NCBI GenBank assembly: GCA_017577715.1
Contig: PKRC01000001.1
Location: 62,001-126,000 of the forward strand
Direction: 5' to 3'
DNA: 64,000 bases
Source: Clostridia bacterium
GTDB lineage: Bacteria > Bacillota > Clostridia > Caldicoprobacterales > Caldicoprobacteraceae
Positions 8,174 to 16,794 of this stretch are shown piece after piece (positions within the stretch are counted from its first letter, which is position 1; every line of letters begins with the position of its first letter). A program made the translations under genes and the position numbers. Under the pieces are notes generated by a model that was not told the DNA's origin, did no database searches, and saw nothing but the letters and a program-made list of their open reading frames with translations.

Positions 8174-9232
8174 ATGGACATATATGAGATACTCAAGAAA
8201 GCCGTTGAGCTCAAATGCTCCGATGTACATATATCTGCCGGCATGCCACCGGTTGTGCGCAAGGATGGAAACTTGTTGCCGATATCGGGTGAACCTTTGT
8301 CTGCTGACCAGACCCATCAGTTTACAAGAGCGCTGCTAAATGATGAGCAGTGGGAAGCATTTCAGGATAAAGGGGAGATCGATTTTTCCCTGTCCATAGC
8401 AGGAGTTCACAGGTTTCGAGTAAACGCCTATAAGCAGAGGGGTAGCTGCAGTCTGGCTATAAGATTGGTGAATTTGAGGATTCCTGATTTTGAGGAGCTG
8501 GGATTGCCCCCGGTGGTGCAGGAATTTGCCAACAGGAAAAGCGGTTTGGTGTTGGTGACCGGGCCCACGGGCAGCGGCAAGTCAACCACTCTAGCGGCAA
8601 TAGTCAATAAGATAAACATGGAAAGGGCTGCCCATATCATCACTTTAGAAGAGCCCATAGAATATCTGCATCGGCATCAGAAAAGCATAGTCAACCAGAG
8701 GGAAGTGGGAAGCGATACCAGAAGCTTTGCGGCGGGCTTAAGGGCGGCGCTGCGCCAGGATCCTGATGTAATATTGATAGGCGAGATGCGAGACCTGGAA
8801 ACCATTTCCACAGCCATTACGGCTGCTGAGACGGGGCACCTGGTGCTGTCCACTTTGCATACAATTGGTGCGGCAAAGACCATAGACAGGATCATCGATG
8901 TCTTTCCGCCGCATCAGCAGCAACAGATAAGGTTTCAGCTGTCAACCGTGCTGGAAGGTGTCATAAGCCAGCAGTTGATTCCGCGAAAGGATGCTGCAGG
9001 CAGGGTGGTGGCTGTGGAGGTGATGGTGGTGACGCCGGCCATACGAAACCTCATTCGCGAAGGCAAGACCTATCAAATAACCAATGCTATTCAGACTGGT
9101 GCCAGGCTGGGCATGAGAACCATGGATCAGGCGCTGCTGGAGCTTTACAATAAAGGGCTAATAACCAAAGAGGATGCCGTGCTTTATGCCGTCGATACCG
9201 AGCATATGAAAGCCTTGATAAGCAGCCGATAG
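8174..9232 (+). CDS. pilT: Pilus retraction ATPase PilT
   Basis: This 352-residue motor has the PilT architecture: a PAS-like N-domain starting DIYEILKKAVE, CSDVHIS, Walker A GPTGSGKS at 130-137, the Asp box EEPIEY, Walker B DPDVILIGEMRD, and the His box STLHT. The PilT-specific AIRNLIREGKTYQI segment follows near the C-terminus. Lack of the zinc tetracysteine separates it from PilB. Retraction motors imply dynamic pili used for twitching, adhesion or DNA uptake. The start ATG follows AAAGGGG. It lies 73 bases after pilB with no terminator between. Confidence 0.94.
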   Translation: MDIYEILKKAVELKCSDVHISAGMPPVVRKDGNLLPISGEPLSADQTHQFTRALLNDEQWEAFQDKGEIDFSLSIAGVHRFRVNAYKQRGSCSLAIRLVNLRIPDFEELGLPPVVQEFANRKSGLVLVTGPTGSGKSTTLAAIVNKINMERAAHIITLEEPIEYLHRHQKSIVNQREVGSDTRSFAAGLRAALRQDPDVILIGEMRDLETISTAITAAETGHLVLSTLHTIGAAKTIDRIIDVFPPHQQQQIRFQLSTVLEGVISQQLIPRKDAAGRVVAVEVMVVTPAIRNLIREGKTYQITNAIQTGARLGMRTMDQALLELYNKGLITKEDAVLYAVDTEHMKALISSR

Positions 9233-9275
9233 CTTTGAGAATTGAGCCGTGGTGGTGAGGAAGGAGTGATGGGAT

Positions 9276-10484
9276 ATTGCCAGGTACAGGTATTTAGCTA
9301 AGAATCTACAGGGCATCGTGACCAGGGGAACGCTTGAGGCTTCAAGCAAAAAGGAAGTTTACCGCCTTCTTAAGGAAAGGGATTATTATCCCGTCAAGGT
9401 AGAAAAGGTAATTCAAATCAGGGATATAAAGGATTTGCAGCTGTCCAGCAAGATAAAGTCAAAGGATATGGCGGTGCTTTGCAAGCAGTTTTCTACCATG
9501 CTAAAGGCGGGGATTCCCATAATAAGGTGCATTGATATACTGTCCAAACAGCTTTCAAGCAGGCTGCTGCGGAGCATATTTGCCGAGATGTACGTGGAGG
9601 TGCGTTCGGGGAAGAGCTTGAGCGAGAGCCTGGTGAAGCGGAGCAGGTATTTTCCCCAGCTGTTTATAAGCATGGTGGAAGCGGGGGAAGCCAGCGGTAC
9701 CTTGGACGATGTGCTGGATAACCTGGCGCAGCATTATGAGAAGGAGCACAAGCTTATACAAAAGATCAAAAACTCCATGGCATATCCCGTCATAGTGCTT
9801 GTGGTGGCGGTTGCAGTTGTGTATTTTCTGTTGACTACGGTGGTCCCCACCTTTGCCGACATATTCACCCGCAGCGGAGCAACCCTTCCACTGCCCACGC
9901 GCATGCTTCTCGGTTTAAGCGATTTTACGCTCAAATATGGTATTTTCGTGCTGCTGTTCCTTGTAATGTTTGCTTTTGGATTTTATGTAGCCACCTCCAG
10001 AGGAGAGGGGCGTTACAGGTGGCATAAGTTCTTGCTGAGGTTGCCTGTGGTCAAGGCAGTGGTTGTTCAATCCATATCAACCCGGTTTTCGGGAACGCTG
10101 GGTATACTGCTTAGGACGGGGATACCGCTTGTTACTGCGCTGGAGATAACTAAAAAAGTGGTAGGCAACGAAGTAGCCCAAAGGGGTTTGCTGCAGGTTC
10201 AGGATGCGGCAAAGAAAGGCGGTGGCATATCGGCTCCGCTGGAGCAGCTCAACCTGTTTCCTCCCATGTTCATTCAGATGATCAGGATAGGTGAGGAATC
10301 GGGTACGCTGGACGAGATGCTGCTTAAGACAGCCGAGTTTTATGAAGCAGAGCTGGAGACCAACCTCACTAGGCTCACCACCCTGCTGGAACCCATGGTA
10401 ATAGTGCTGCTGGGAGGAGTTGTGGCATTCATCGTACTTTCTATAGCTTTGCCCATGTTTGAAATGACTGGCTTTATTGGCTAA
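9276..10484 (+). CDS. pilC: Type IV pilus inner-membrane platform protein PilC (probable ATT start)
   Basis: The 402-residue product has two GspF domains (SMVEAGEASGTL and QMIRIGEESGTL mark the repeats) and three membrane segments near residues 170-190, 220-240 and 380-400. It couples PilB/PilT to the pilus base. The usual family N-terminus (residues like ARYRYLAKNLQG) is encoded only if translation begins at ATT 9276, preceded by AAGGAG at a 9-base spacing. An in-frame TGA lies at 9267, so there is no upstream ATG. The first conventional start is GTG 9318, which would delete 14 conserved residues and has no good ribosome site. A sequencing indel is the other explanation. Confidence 0.9.
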   Translation: MARYRYLAKNLQGIVTRGTLEASSKKEVYRLLKERDYYPVKVEKVIQIRDIKDLQLSSKIKSKDMAVLCKQFSTMLKAGIPIIRCIDILSKQLSSRLLRSIFAEMYVEVRSGKSLSESLVKRSRYFPQLFISMVEAGEASGTLDDVLDNLAQHYEKEHKLIQKIKNSMAYPVIVLVVAVAVVYFLLTTVVPTFADIFTRSGATLPLPTRMLLGLSDFTLKYGIFVLLFLVMFAFGFYVATSRGEGRYRWHKFLLRLPVVKAVVVQSISTRFSGTLGILLRTGIPLVTALEITKKVVGNEVAQRGLLQVQDAAKKGGGISAPLEQLNLFPPMFIQMIRIGEESGTLDEMLLKTAEFYEAELETNLTRLTTLLEPMVIVLLGGVVAFIVLSIALPMFEMTGFIG

Positions 10485-10514
10485 AGAATAAAAACGAAAG
10501 GAGAGAGGAGAAAG

Positions 10515-10943
10515 ATGATTAAAAAGTTTATGAAAAACAAGAAAGGTTTTACGCTGATTGAGCTTGTGGTGGTAGTGGCGATATTGGGGATATTGGCTTT
10601 GCTGGTCGTGCCAAATGTGGTAAACCGGATTAAAGAAACAAGAGAAACCGTGATAGATGCCAACATAAAGGTGATAAACAATGCGATTAAGATGTATTAT
10701 GCCGAGCAAGGAGATTATCCGGATATTAGCAGAGCTCAGGAAGGCAAAGAAATAGAAGAGTTATTGAATAAATTGCAGACAGCTGGGTATTTAGATGCGA
10801 ATGAAGTGACAAACGCTTTAAAAGCTTTTGAAAATGTAAGTATTACAGTGAATACAGTGCAAAATACTAGTAAAGTTACAAGTATCGAAAAAAAAAGGGA
10901 CTACAAACTGAGTCTACTCCTTAAGGTTAACGGACTAATATAA
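10515..10943 (+). CDS. Major type IV pilin / GspG-like prepilin, possibly altered 3' end
   Basis: A 142-residue prepilin with a basic 11-residue leader ending KKG, cleavage before Phe12, the TLIE motif with Glu16 at +5, and a hydrophobic helix to about residue 36. The leader is processed by the PilD encoded downstream. The globular part is small and the C-terminal 17 residues after a run of nine A (10888-10896) look unlike a pilin. Reading past the stop in another frame gives ITTASYANNLSTGIAGI (from about 10943), which looks more pilin-like but is separated by two stops. The 3' end may therefore be decayed or phase-variable. The ATG follows AGGAGAGAGGAG. Confidence 0.85.
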   Translation: MIKKFMKNKKGFTLIELVVVVAILGILALLVVPNVVNRIKETRETVIDANIKVINNAIKMYYAEQGDYPDISRAQEGKEIEELLNKLQTAGYLDANEVTNALKAFENVSITVNTVQNTSKVTSIEKKRDYKLSLLLKVNGLI

Positions 10944-11153
10944 CCACAGCATCTTATGCAAATAATCTTTCAACAGGCATCGCAGGGATAATTCGGGTTA
11001 GTAGTTGATGCAGCGGTTTACCCTTTGGTTTAACCATGTGCTATCCAGTTTTCTTATAATAATGCGGTATCCCCAGAGTAGTTACCCGTGTTCTAGATCA
11101 TATATTTACATATGGTATTGCGCTGTCTAACATCGCTTTGTTGAGAGGATAAC

Positions 11154-11915
11154 ATGGATTTTGTAGTGATGGCATTTGGACTTTTAATAGGAAGCTTTCT
11201 CAACGTATGCATATACAGAATACCTAGAGACGAGTCGGTGGTCTTTCCGGGCTCCCGCTGTCCTGATTGCGGGGCCCGGCTTAAGCCGGCTGACCTGGTG
11301 CCGGTTATCAGCTTTTTGCTCCTTAAAGGCAGGTGCAGGTATTGCAGCCGACCCATATCGTGGCGGTATCCGCTTGTAGAGACATTGACGGCTTGCCTTA
11401 TGTGGCTGTTTTACAGGCACTACGGTATAACTATCATGGCAGCATACTATGCTTTTATTGGCTGCCTTCTCGTTGTCGTGGCGTTCATTGATCTTTCCCA
11501 TCAGGAGATCCCCAACGGGCTGGTGCTGGCGCTTATGGTTGTCGGACTGGTAGCTAAGCTGGCTGGCATTGGTGCGGGGGTTGTTGATGGCCTGTACGGC
11601 TTATTGGTCGGAGGAGCGCCCCTTGTCCTCATTGCTGTCATTTCTGTTTTGGCTTTGCGCAGGGAAGGTATGGGCGGGGGAGATATAAAGCTGATGGCGG
11701 CCGTGGGTTGGTGCCTGGGCTGGCGCCTGACAGCTATAACGCTTATTTTATCCGTATATATAGGCGGTTTGGTGGCCCTCATGCTGTTGTGCTTCAAAAT
11801 AAAGGGCAGGAAGGATTATATTCCTTATGGGCCATTTATAGCCCTTTCGGCTATCATATCCATGCTTTGGGGAGAAAGGATATTGTACTGGTATATAGGC
11901 TCATTCTGGGGATGA
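11154..11915 (+). CDS. pilD: Prepilin leader peptidase / N-methyltransferase PilD
   Basis: This 253-residue polytopic membrane protease (family A24) has GSFLNVCIYRIPR at the start and a four-cysteine zinc motif in the N-methylation loop (CPDCG and CRYC, around residues 36-66). The catalytic aspartates sit in DLSHQEIPN and GMGGGDIKLMA. It cleaves prepilin leaders after glycine and methylates the new N-terminus. The 210-base gap before it (10944-11153) holds the possible pilin remnant and no clear promoter or terminator. The ATG follows GAGAGGA. The minor pilin at 11920 starts just after its stop. Confidence 0.95.
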   Translation: MDFVVMAFGLLIGSFLNVCIYRIPRDESVVFPGSRCPDCGARLKPADLVPVISFLLLKGRCRYCSRPISWRYPLVETLTACLMWLFYRHYGITIMAAYYAFIGCLLVVVAFIDLSHQEIPNGLVLALMVVGLVAKLAGIGAGVVDGLYGLLVGGAPLVLIAVISVLALRREGMGGGDIKLMAAVGWCLGWRLTAITLILSVYIGGLVALMLLCFKIKGRKDYIPYGPFIALSAIISMLWGERILYWYIGSFWG

Positions 11916-11919
11916 GGGT

Positions 11920-12384
11920 ATGGGCAATACCAGGGGCGTTACCCTTATAGAGCTGTTGGTGGTCGTTGCCATCATAAGCGTGCTGATTTTTCTTATTTCT
12001 GTGAGTCCAGCCACGCCTATGGACAGGAGCATACTGGAGTCGGCTGCCAATATGATAGCACAGGATATACGTTTAACCCAGCAGCTTGCCGTATCCAATG
12101 GGAGTACATATTTTTTTGAAATACATACCAAGGATAACTACTATCAGATACGTTCACAGTCAGTCGAGACAGCGTACAAGAAGGAATACCTACATGATGG
12201 TATATCCATTTCGACAATCGGGTTTGAAAGCCTTTATACCGATTCAACACGTAAGGATTTGAAGACGTTGAGATATACTCCGGCAGGTACTCCTGGTACT
12301 ACAGGTACCATTACTTTGAAAAAGGGCAATTGGGTCAAGCAGATAACCGTTATGGTGGGCACGGGAAGGGTGAAAATTGATTGA
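11920..12384 (+). CDS. Minor pseudopilin, GspH/FimT type
   Basis: A 154-residue protein with a minimal leader (MGNTRG), cleavage before Val7 and TLIELLVVVAII with Glu11 at +5. The remainder is a beta-rich domain ending KGNWVKQITVMVGTGRVKID, the typical FimT/GspH finish. Minor pilins of this type prime pilus assembly at the tip. It starts 4 bases after pilD stops and overlaps the next pseudopilin by four bases, so the group is translationally coupled. Confidence 0.88.
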   Translation: MGNTRGVTLIELLVVVAIISVLIFLISVSPATPMDRSILESAANMIAQDIRLTQQLAVSNGSTYFFEIHTKDNYYQIRSQSVETAYKKEYLHDGISISTIGFESLYTDSTRKDLKTLRYTPAGTPGTTGTITLKKGNWVKQITVMVGTGRVKID

Positions 12385-13127
12385 ATTCTAAAGGCATGAC
12401 GTTAATAGAGGTCCTTATAGCTACAGCTTTGTTGGCCATGGTGGCGGGGATTTTGCTGACAGCCTTTGGCTTTTCTTTGGTGAGCACCAAAAAAGCGGAG
12501 AACACGCTTTCATCAACCTTTGTGGCCCAGAGCCGGATGGAGGAGATACATGGCATGGATGTCGCAACCGCTTTGGAAGAGGGCAGAGGTGAGAGAAGGC
12601 TGTTTATGGATAAATATGTTGAGACGATAGTAAAGCCGTATTTCCGAGAAAATTGTCATGCCTTTTATGTAATACTGGGAGGAGCCCTTGCCGATGTGTA
12701 TGCCGTGCCGCCGGATAATAGCGGTGCATTGCAGATATCTACCATTATGGGGAGCCGGAGCATGAACATATCCATATCCGCTAACAGCTATTCCATTGCT
12801 TCGGCAGGCTATGAAACGCTGGAAGGTAGTTTACCTCCGAACTCACAAGATATTATGGTGCTTATAAACGGCGTGAAGTATTCTTCGCCGGCAAATGTAA
12901 CCATAAACGTCACGGCAGCAGGGTGCAATGTCAGTGTATGGGTGTATGATGGGGGCAGCAATTCGTCGCGTATAGAGGTCACCGGGTCCAACGTAGAGAT
13001 AAAGCGTTTCAGCGGGTATACATACCGCGACTATTCCACCGTAAAGGTGCAGGTTAAGGTTTACGAGAGGGAAGATGATTTGCAGCCTTCAGCTAATTTC
13101 AGCAGCATACTTCAGCTCAAAAATTAA
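12381..13127 (+). CDS. Minor pseudopilin, PilV/GspI type
   Basis: A 248-residue prepilin with leader MNSKG, cleavage before Met6 and TLIEVLIATALLA with Glu10 at +5. The post-helix segment (TLSSTFVAQSRMEEI) is typical of GspI/PilV. The C-terminal half is unusually long and Ser/Asn/Gly-rich, possibly a surface-exposed adhesive domain. The TTG start overlaps the preceding TGA stop. Confidence 0.82.
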   Translation: MNSKGMTLIEVLIATALLAMVAGILLTAFGFSLVSTKKAENTLSSTFVAQSRMEEIHGMDVATALEEGRGERRLFMDKYVETIVKPYFRENCHAFYVILGGALADVYAVPPDNSGALQISTIMGSRSMNISISANSYSIASAGYETLEGSLPPNSQDIMVLINGVKYSSPANVTINVTAAGCNVSVWVYDGGSNSSRIEVTGSNVEIKRFSGYTYRDYSTVKVQVKVYEREDDLQPSANFSSILQLKN

Positions 13128-13145
13128 ACAGCAGGGGTTGACTGC

Positions 13146-13652
13146 ATGTGCAGTTTTAAGAGGTTATTTCGCAGGAGAAAAGTGGATTTCACGTACAGAA
13201 AAGGCAAAAAGGGGTATACCCTCCTTGAGGTCATGATAGCGGTGGCTTTGCTTGGGGTAGTTGTAAGCATGGGTTATGCCATATACCTCATGGGGGTAAG
13301 GTCATACATCATGTCTACCAAAAAGATGGAGGTACAGCAAAACGTCCGGTCAGCGGCCTCCTTCATACAGAGGCGCCTGCTTACGGCTGCAGCAAACGAT
13401 GTAGAGGAAATTTATCATAATGGGCTGAAGACGCTGAGAATAGGCGACGAATGCTTCAACTTAAAAGATGGTACTTTGCGGGTCAATCTGGAGTTTTCCA
13501 AACCCGGTCCACATTTTAACCCCTTGGCAGAGGGCATATCGCATTTTGATTTCTCTATAGACGGAAGGCGGGTAAAGGTAGAGCTGGCGGGAGGGCAGGA
13601 AGGAGAGGATGATTACTTTAGAGTGGAGTTTGAGGTGTTTTTGAGGCGGTAA
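13146..13652 (+). CDS. Minor pseudopilin, PilW/GspJ type
   Basis: A 168-residue prepilin with an unusually long basic leader of 23 residues, cleavage between Gly23 and Tyr24, and TLLEVMIAVALLG with Glu28 at +5. The following region (VQQNVRSAASFIQRRLL) is the helix pattern of PilW/GspJ proteins. It lies 18 bases after the PilV-like gene in the same operon. The gap after it (13653-13782) has no recognisable gene or terminator. Confidence 0.83.
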   Translation: MCSFKRLFRRRKVDFTYRKGKKGYTLLEVMIAVALLGVVVSMGYAIYLMGVRSYIMSTKKMEVQQNVRSAASFIQRRLLTAAANDVEEIYHNGLKTLRIGDECFNLKDGTLRVNLEFSKPGPHFNPLAEGISHFDFSIDGRRVKVELAGGQEGEDDYFRVEFEVFLRR

Positions 13653-13782
13653 CAGCATTGTATATTTTACTGTGGTGCATTCGTCCTTTGTCTTAATACC
13701 TCGCATTAAGTGGCCTCGGCTGTCAAACGGCTATGCTTTTACGGTCATGTTACGCCCCATATAGGGGAATGAGGGGTGGGTA

Positions 13783-15270
13783 TTGGCCTTGAGATATAAA
13801 AACGCACTGTCACATGCCCGTAATTGTATTTCTGCTAACAGCAGGGGTTCGGTTCTTTTGCTGGCGGTGCTGGCCTTGATGGTGGTGTTTACGCTGGGAA
13901 CGGGGCTTTTGGCGGTAGCCACTTCTAACTATGTAATGGACCAAGCCGAGCACGACTACCAAGCGGCCTTCTACGCTGCTGAGGCTGGGCTTCGTCATAA
14001 GATAGAGGTAATGAGAGCTGAAATGGATAGGCTTTACCTGGAAGGGAGCTATACCAATGCGTCGGCTTTTTTCAATACCTTCTGGGGACGGATAGAGAAT
14101 GACGAAATCCTGAACTTAGGTACGGTAAACGATAAGTCGGTTAGTGCTGTAGCGACTGTAAACAAGGGTACCTTGGGAGATGATTTCTGCGAGTATAAGA
14201 TTCATTCGGAAGGTCGAGTAGGGCGCATAAGGCGGACGCTAGAGAGCACCGTGAGGATGAAATATGTGTCCAGGACCTCAACGCCATTATCCGACCTTTT
14301 TAGTTATGCCATATTTGCCGACGGTAAAGTTGAAATGAGTGGAAGTCCCCGGGTATACGGCAATGCCGGTACCAATACAACTGTCCCTAAAGGATTTTAT
14401 TTAAATGATGGGGATCCAATTATTCATGGAGATGTTGTGATCGGGCATAATGGCGACATCGGTCAAGTGATTCACATCCCATGGGGAAGCATGGATAATT
14501 TCATAAAAGGTGAAAGTCGAGTAAATGACAGCCTTGTTAAGTTTCCCGTTATAGAACCAATGGGGAACATTAGTTTCCCCGATGTAAAGGGCAAACCCTC
14601 GCTGGAAGTACAAGGCGTGGATGTGATAAATCATAATGGTGGAGGGCAATTTTCAAAGGTTGTAGCCACGGCTAGTGGCAAATTGAATTTAAACCTGGGA
14701 GATGGTGATAGGTTATATACAACCGAATTCAAGGTGGATGGAGCTGGCAAAGCCAATGTATATATGAGCGGGGATGCCGAAATATATGCCCGAAAGTTGA
14801 TCCTGGACGGTTCGGGTGAATTGATCTTTCATGTTGAGGGCGATAAGCGCATATATCTTGAAACCCTGGATTTAACGGGTGCTTCTTCCGGTAATATCAT
14901 ATCGGTTGAGGGAGAAGGTCGGTTATTGCTATTTATTGAAAAGGAATTGAAAAGAGGTGGAAGCGCAAACATCAACTTGAACGGGAATCCTTCCAAACTA
15001 ATTGTATTCTTTAATGGAGATAAGGTAGATTTTTCGGGTGGAGGCGAGTCACCCTGTTTTACCGGGGGATTGTATGCTCCCCGTGCTACAGTGAGCTTAA
15101 GTGGGAGTGCCACTGTGAAGGGAAGCATTGTTGCATCAACTATAAGTATGGAGGGGGGCGCAAGCGTGTACTTTGAGGAGGTAGTTGATGAGGATGATCC
15201 CCTTTTCGGAGAACAGAACCAGCGGATTGGCCCAGAATCATTTGTGATTATCTCATATGGTGAAAAATAA
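13783..15270 (+). CDS. PilX-like pilus assembly protein with long C-terminal surface domain
   Basis: The 495-residue protein starts with a pilin-like hydrophobic helix (SRGSVLLLAVLALMVV, residues 20-35) but lacks glutamate at +5, as PilX/GspK proteins do. QAAFYAAEAGL follows. Residues from about 170 form repeated beta-strand units rich in Gly, Ser and Asp (for example LDGSGELIFHVEGDKRIYLE), like the DUF7305 region of Firmicute PilX-like proteins. Such proteins are thought to sit at the pilus tip. The TTG start follows GAGGGGTGG. No catalytic residues are visible; an adhesin-like role is inference. Confidence 0.78.
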   Translation: MALRYKNALSHARNCISANSRGSVLLLAVLALMVVFTLGTGLLAVATSNYVMDQAEHDYQAAFYAAEAGLRHKIEVMRAEMDRLYLEGSYTNASAFFNTFWGRIENDEILNLGTVNDKSVSAVATVNKGTLGDDFCEYKIHSEGRVGRIRRTLESTVRMKYVSRTSTPLSDLFSYAIFADGKVEMSGSPRVYGNAGTNTTVPKGFYLNDGDPIIHGDVVIGHNGDIGQVIHIPWGSMDNFIKGESRVNDSLVKFPVIEPMGNISFPDVKGKPSLEVQGVDVINHNGGGQFSKVVATASGKLNLNLGDGDRLYTTEFKVDGAGKANVYMSGDAEIYARKLILDGSGELIFHVEGDKRIYLETLDLTGASSGNIISVEGEGRLLLFIEKELKRGGSANINLNGNPSKLIVFFNGDKVDFSGGGESPCFTGGLYAPRATVSLSGSATVKGSIVASTISMEGGASVYFEEVVDEDDPLFGEQNQRIGPESFVIISYGEK

Positions 15271-15303
15271 AAAGTATTAGCTGTAGTAAGTGAGGTTATG
15301 CTT

Positions 15304-16227
15304 ATGCCAAAATTTATCGATAAGGTTATAGGTATAGACATAGGTTCAGGATATATAAAAATGTTACAAATGTCATATCAAGGTGGGATGGAGATATCCA
15401 GATGGGGGTTAATTGAGACACCTAAAATTGGGCAAGAGATGGCCGCCATGGATGATGGAGAAGTGGCAAAGGCAATAAGGGAGTGCTTTAAGTACAATGG
15501 TTTCTCTGTCAAAAGGACAAGCCTGTGCCTTTCCGATCCATCCATCATCTTCAGGGATATACGGCTTCCCGAGATGAGGGATGAGGAGATAAGGGAAAAT
15601 GTAAAGTTTGAGATGTCAGAGTATTTTTCAATAGATCCCGACAAATACTCCATAACATACAGGGTATTGGGGAAGGAGGACAACGATGGCAGGGTGGTGC
15701 TGCACCTGCTGGGGGTGGCGGCTCCCCTTGACCTCATAGCCAGGTACCTGCGAATCATCAGGAAAGCCGGATTAAGGCCAGAATACGTCGACGTTAGCGT
15801 AAATGCCTATTTAAAGGCTGCAAAGCTTTTAGACGATGTAGAGGATATATCAAATAGCCGCGGAGTATGCATCATGGATTATGGGCACAGCACATTGACC
15901 GTATGCGTGTTGGAGAACGGAGTGCCCTTTGTAGTGAGAACGGTGGACAAAAGTTGGGATGATCATAATTTTGACGCTGTGGCTGCTACATTGACCCAGG
16001 TGATGGATTATTATTACAGCCGGACTTACACCTGGCACATAGAAAGGGTGTGGGTGGTGGGCGGGGGAAGCCTGGCAAAGGATTTGTGTCAGTACCTGGA
16101 ATTGCAGACAGGGGCTGAAGTGAAGGAGGTTACCCCCCAGCTGCTTAAAGTAAAGTATGATGAGGGACATGATTTTCCCGCCAGTCTCTATTTTAAATGC
16201 CTAGGTGCTGCCATAAGAGAGGACTGA
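15304..16227 (+). CDS. pilM: Type IV pilus assembly actin-like ATPase PilM
   Basis: This 307-residue FtsA/actin-fold protein begins with the phosphate-1 motif IGIDIGSGYIKM. It also contains CIMDYGHSTLTV (phosphate-2) and the VWVVGGGSLAKDL adenosine motif. PilM binds the cytoplasmic N-terminus of PilN and connects the PilNO inner-membrane complex with the motor. ATG 15304 is favoured by its 8-base spacing from GAGG; ATG 15298 is in frame but too close to it. pilN and pilO follow immediately, the standard order. Confidence 0.93.
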   Translation: MPKFIDKVIGIDIGSGYIKMLQMSYQGGMEISRWGLIETPKIGQEMAAMDDGEVAKAIRECFKYNGFSVKRTSLCLSDPSIIFRDIRLPEMRDEEIRENVKFEMSEYFSIDPDKYSITYRVLGKEDNDGRVVLHLLGVAAPLDLIARYLRIIRKAGLRPEYVDVSVNAYLKAAKLLDDVEDISNSRGVCIMDYGHSTLTVCVLENGVPFVVRTVDKSWDDHNFDAVAATLTQVMDYYYSRTYTWHIERVWVVGGGSLAKDLCQYLELQTGAEVKEVTPQLLKVKYDEGHDFPASLYFKCLGAAIRED

Positions 16228-16228
16228 T

Positions 16229-16759
16229 GTGTTTATGAACGATATAAATTTGCTCAACGATTTCTATCGCCCTAAGAAAACCGCCAAAATAGCATCATCC
16301 CTGTTGGCAGGAATTTTGATCGGTGTCCTGTTTTCGTACGTTGGTGTTTTTGTGCCCTTAAAACAAAAACGCGAGTTAAGCCTTATGGTATCCAATCTCT
16401 CTCAAACCAACAGCGAGTATGAATCCCTGGAAGAGGAATATGCCCAGCTTTCTAGGAAGGTGGAAGAATTAGAGCAAAGGGCCAGCGACATAACCCCGCT
16501 GATATCCGGGCAAAAGTGGAGCCGGGTTTTTGAGCTAATTGAACAGGCTATGCCTCAAGGGATATCTCTACGCAGCCTTTCATATGAGGGGGATGCTGTG
16601 GTGCTGGAAGGCACTGCGTCGGATGACGTTGAAATCGCTCGATTTATGGTAATGCTTAAAAAGACCGGCTTGTTTTTGGAAATCAGCGTTAAAAGGATTT
16701 ACGGTGATCAAGAGAGGCAGATGTTTTTAATGACCGGTAAGCTCAATTCTCTGGATTGA
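16229..16759 (+). CDS. pilN: Type IV pilus assembly protein PilN
   Basis: A 176-residue bitopic membrane protein. The cytoplasmic N-terminus has the PilM-binding motif DINLL, followed by a membrane helix near residues 22-43, a coiled coil (EYESLEEEYAQLSRKVEELEQ region, residues 68-90) and a ferredoxin-like domain. It dimerises with PilO to form the inner-membrane alignment complex. GTG 16229 and ATG 16235 are both possible starts; the sequence before them (AGAGGA) supports either. Confidence 0.9.
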   Translation: MFMNDINLLNDFYRPKKTAKIASSLLAGILIGVLFSYVGVFVPLKQKRELSLMVSNLSQTNSEYESLEEEYAQLSRKVEELEQRASDITPLISGQKWSRVFELIEQAMPQGISLRSLSYEGDAVVLEGTASDDVEIARFMVMLKKTGLFLEISVKRIYGDQERQMFLMTGKLNSLD

Positions 16760-16794
16760 TCATATAAGGATGCAGCAAAAGGGTGGTTTGATTG

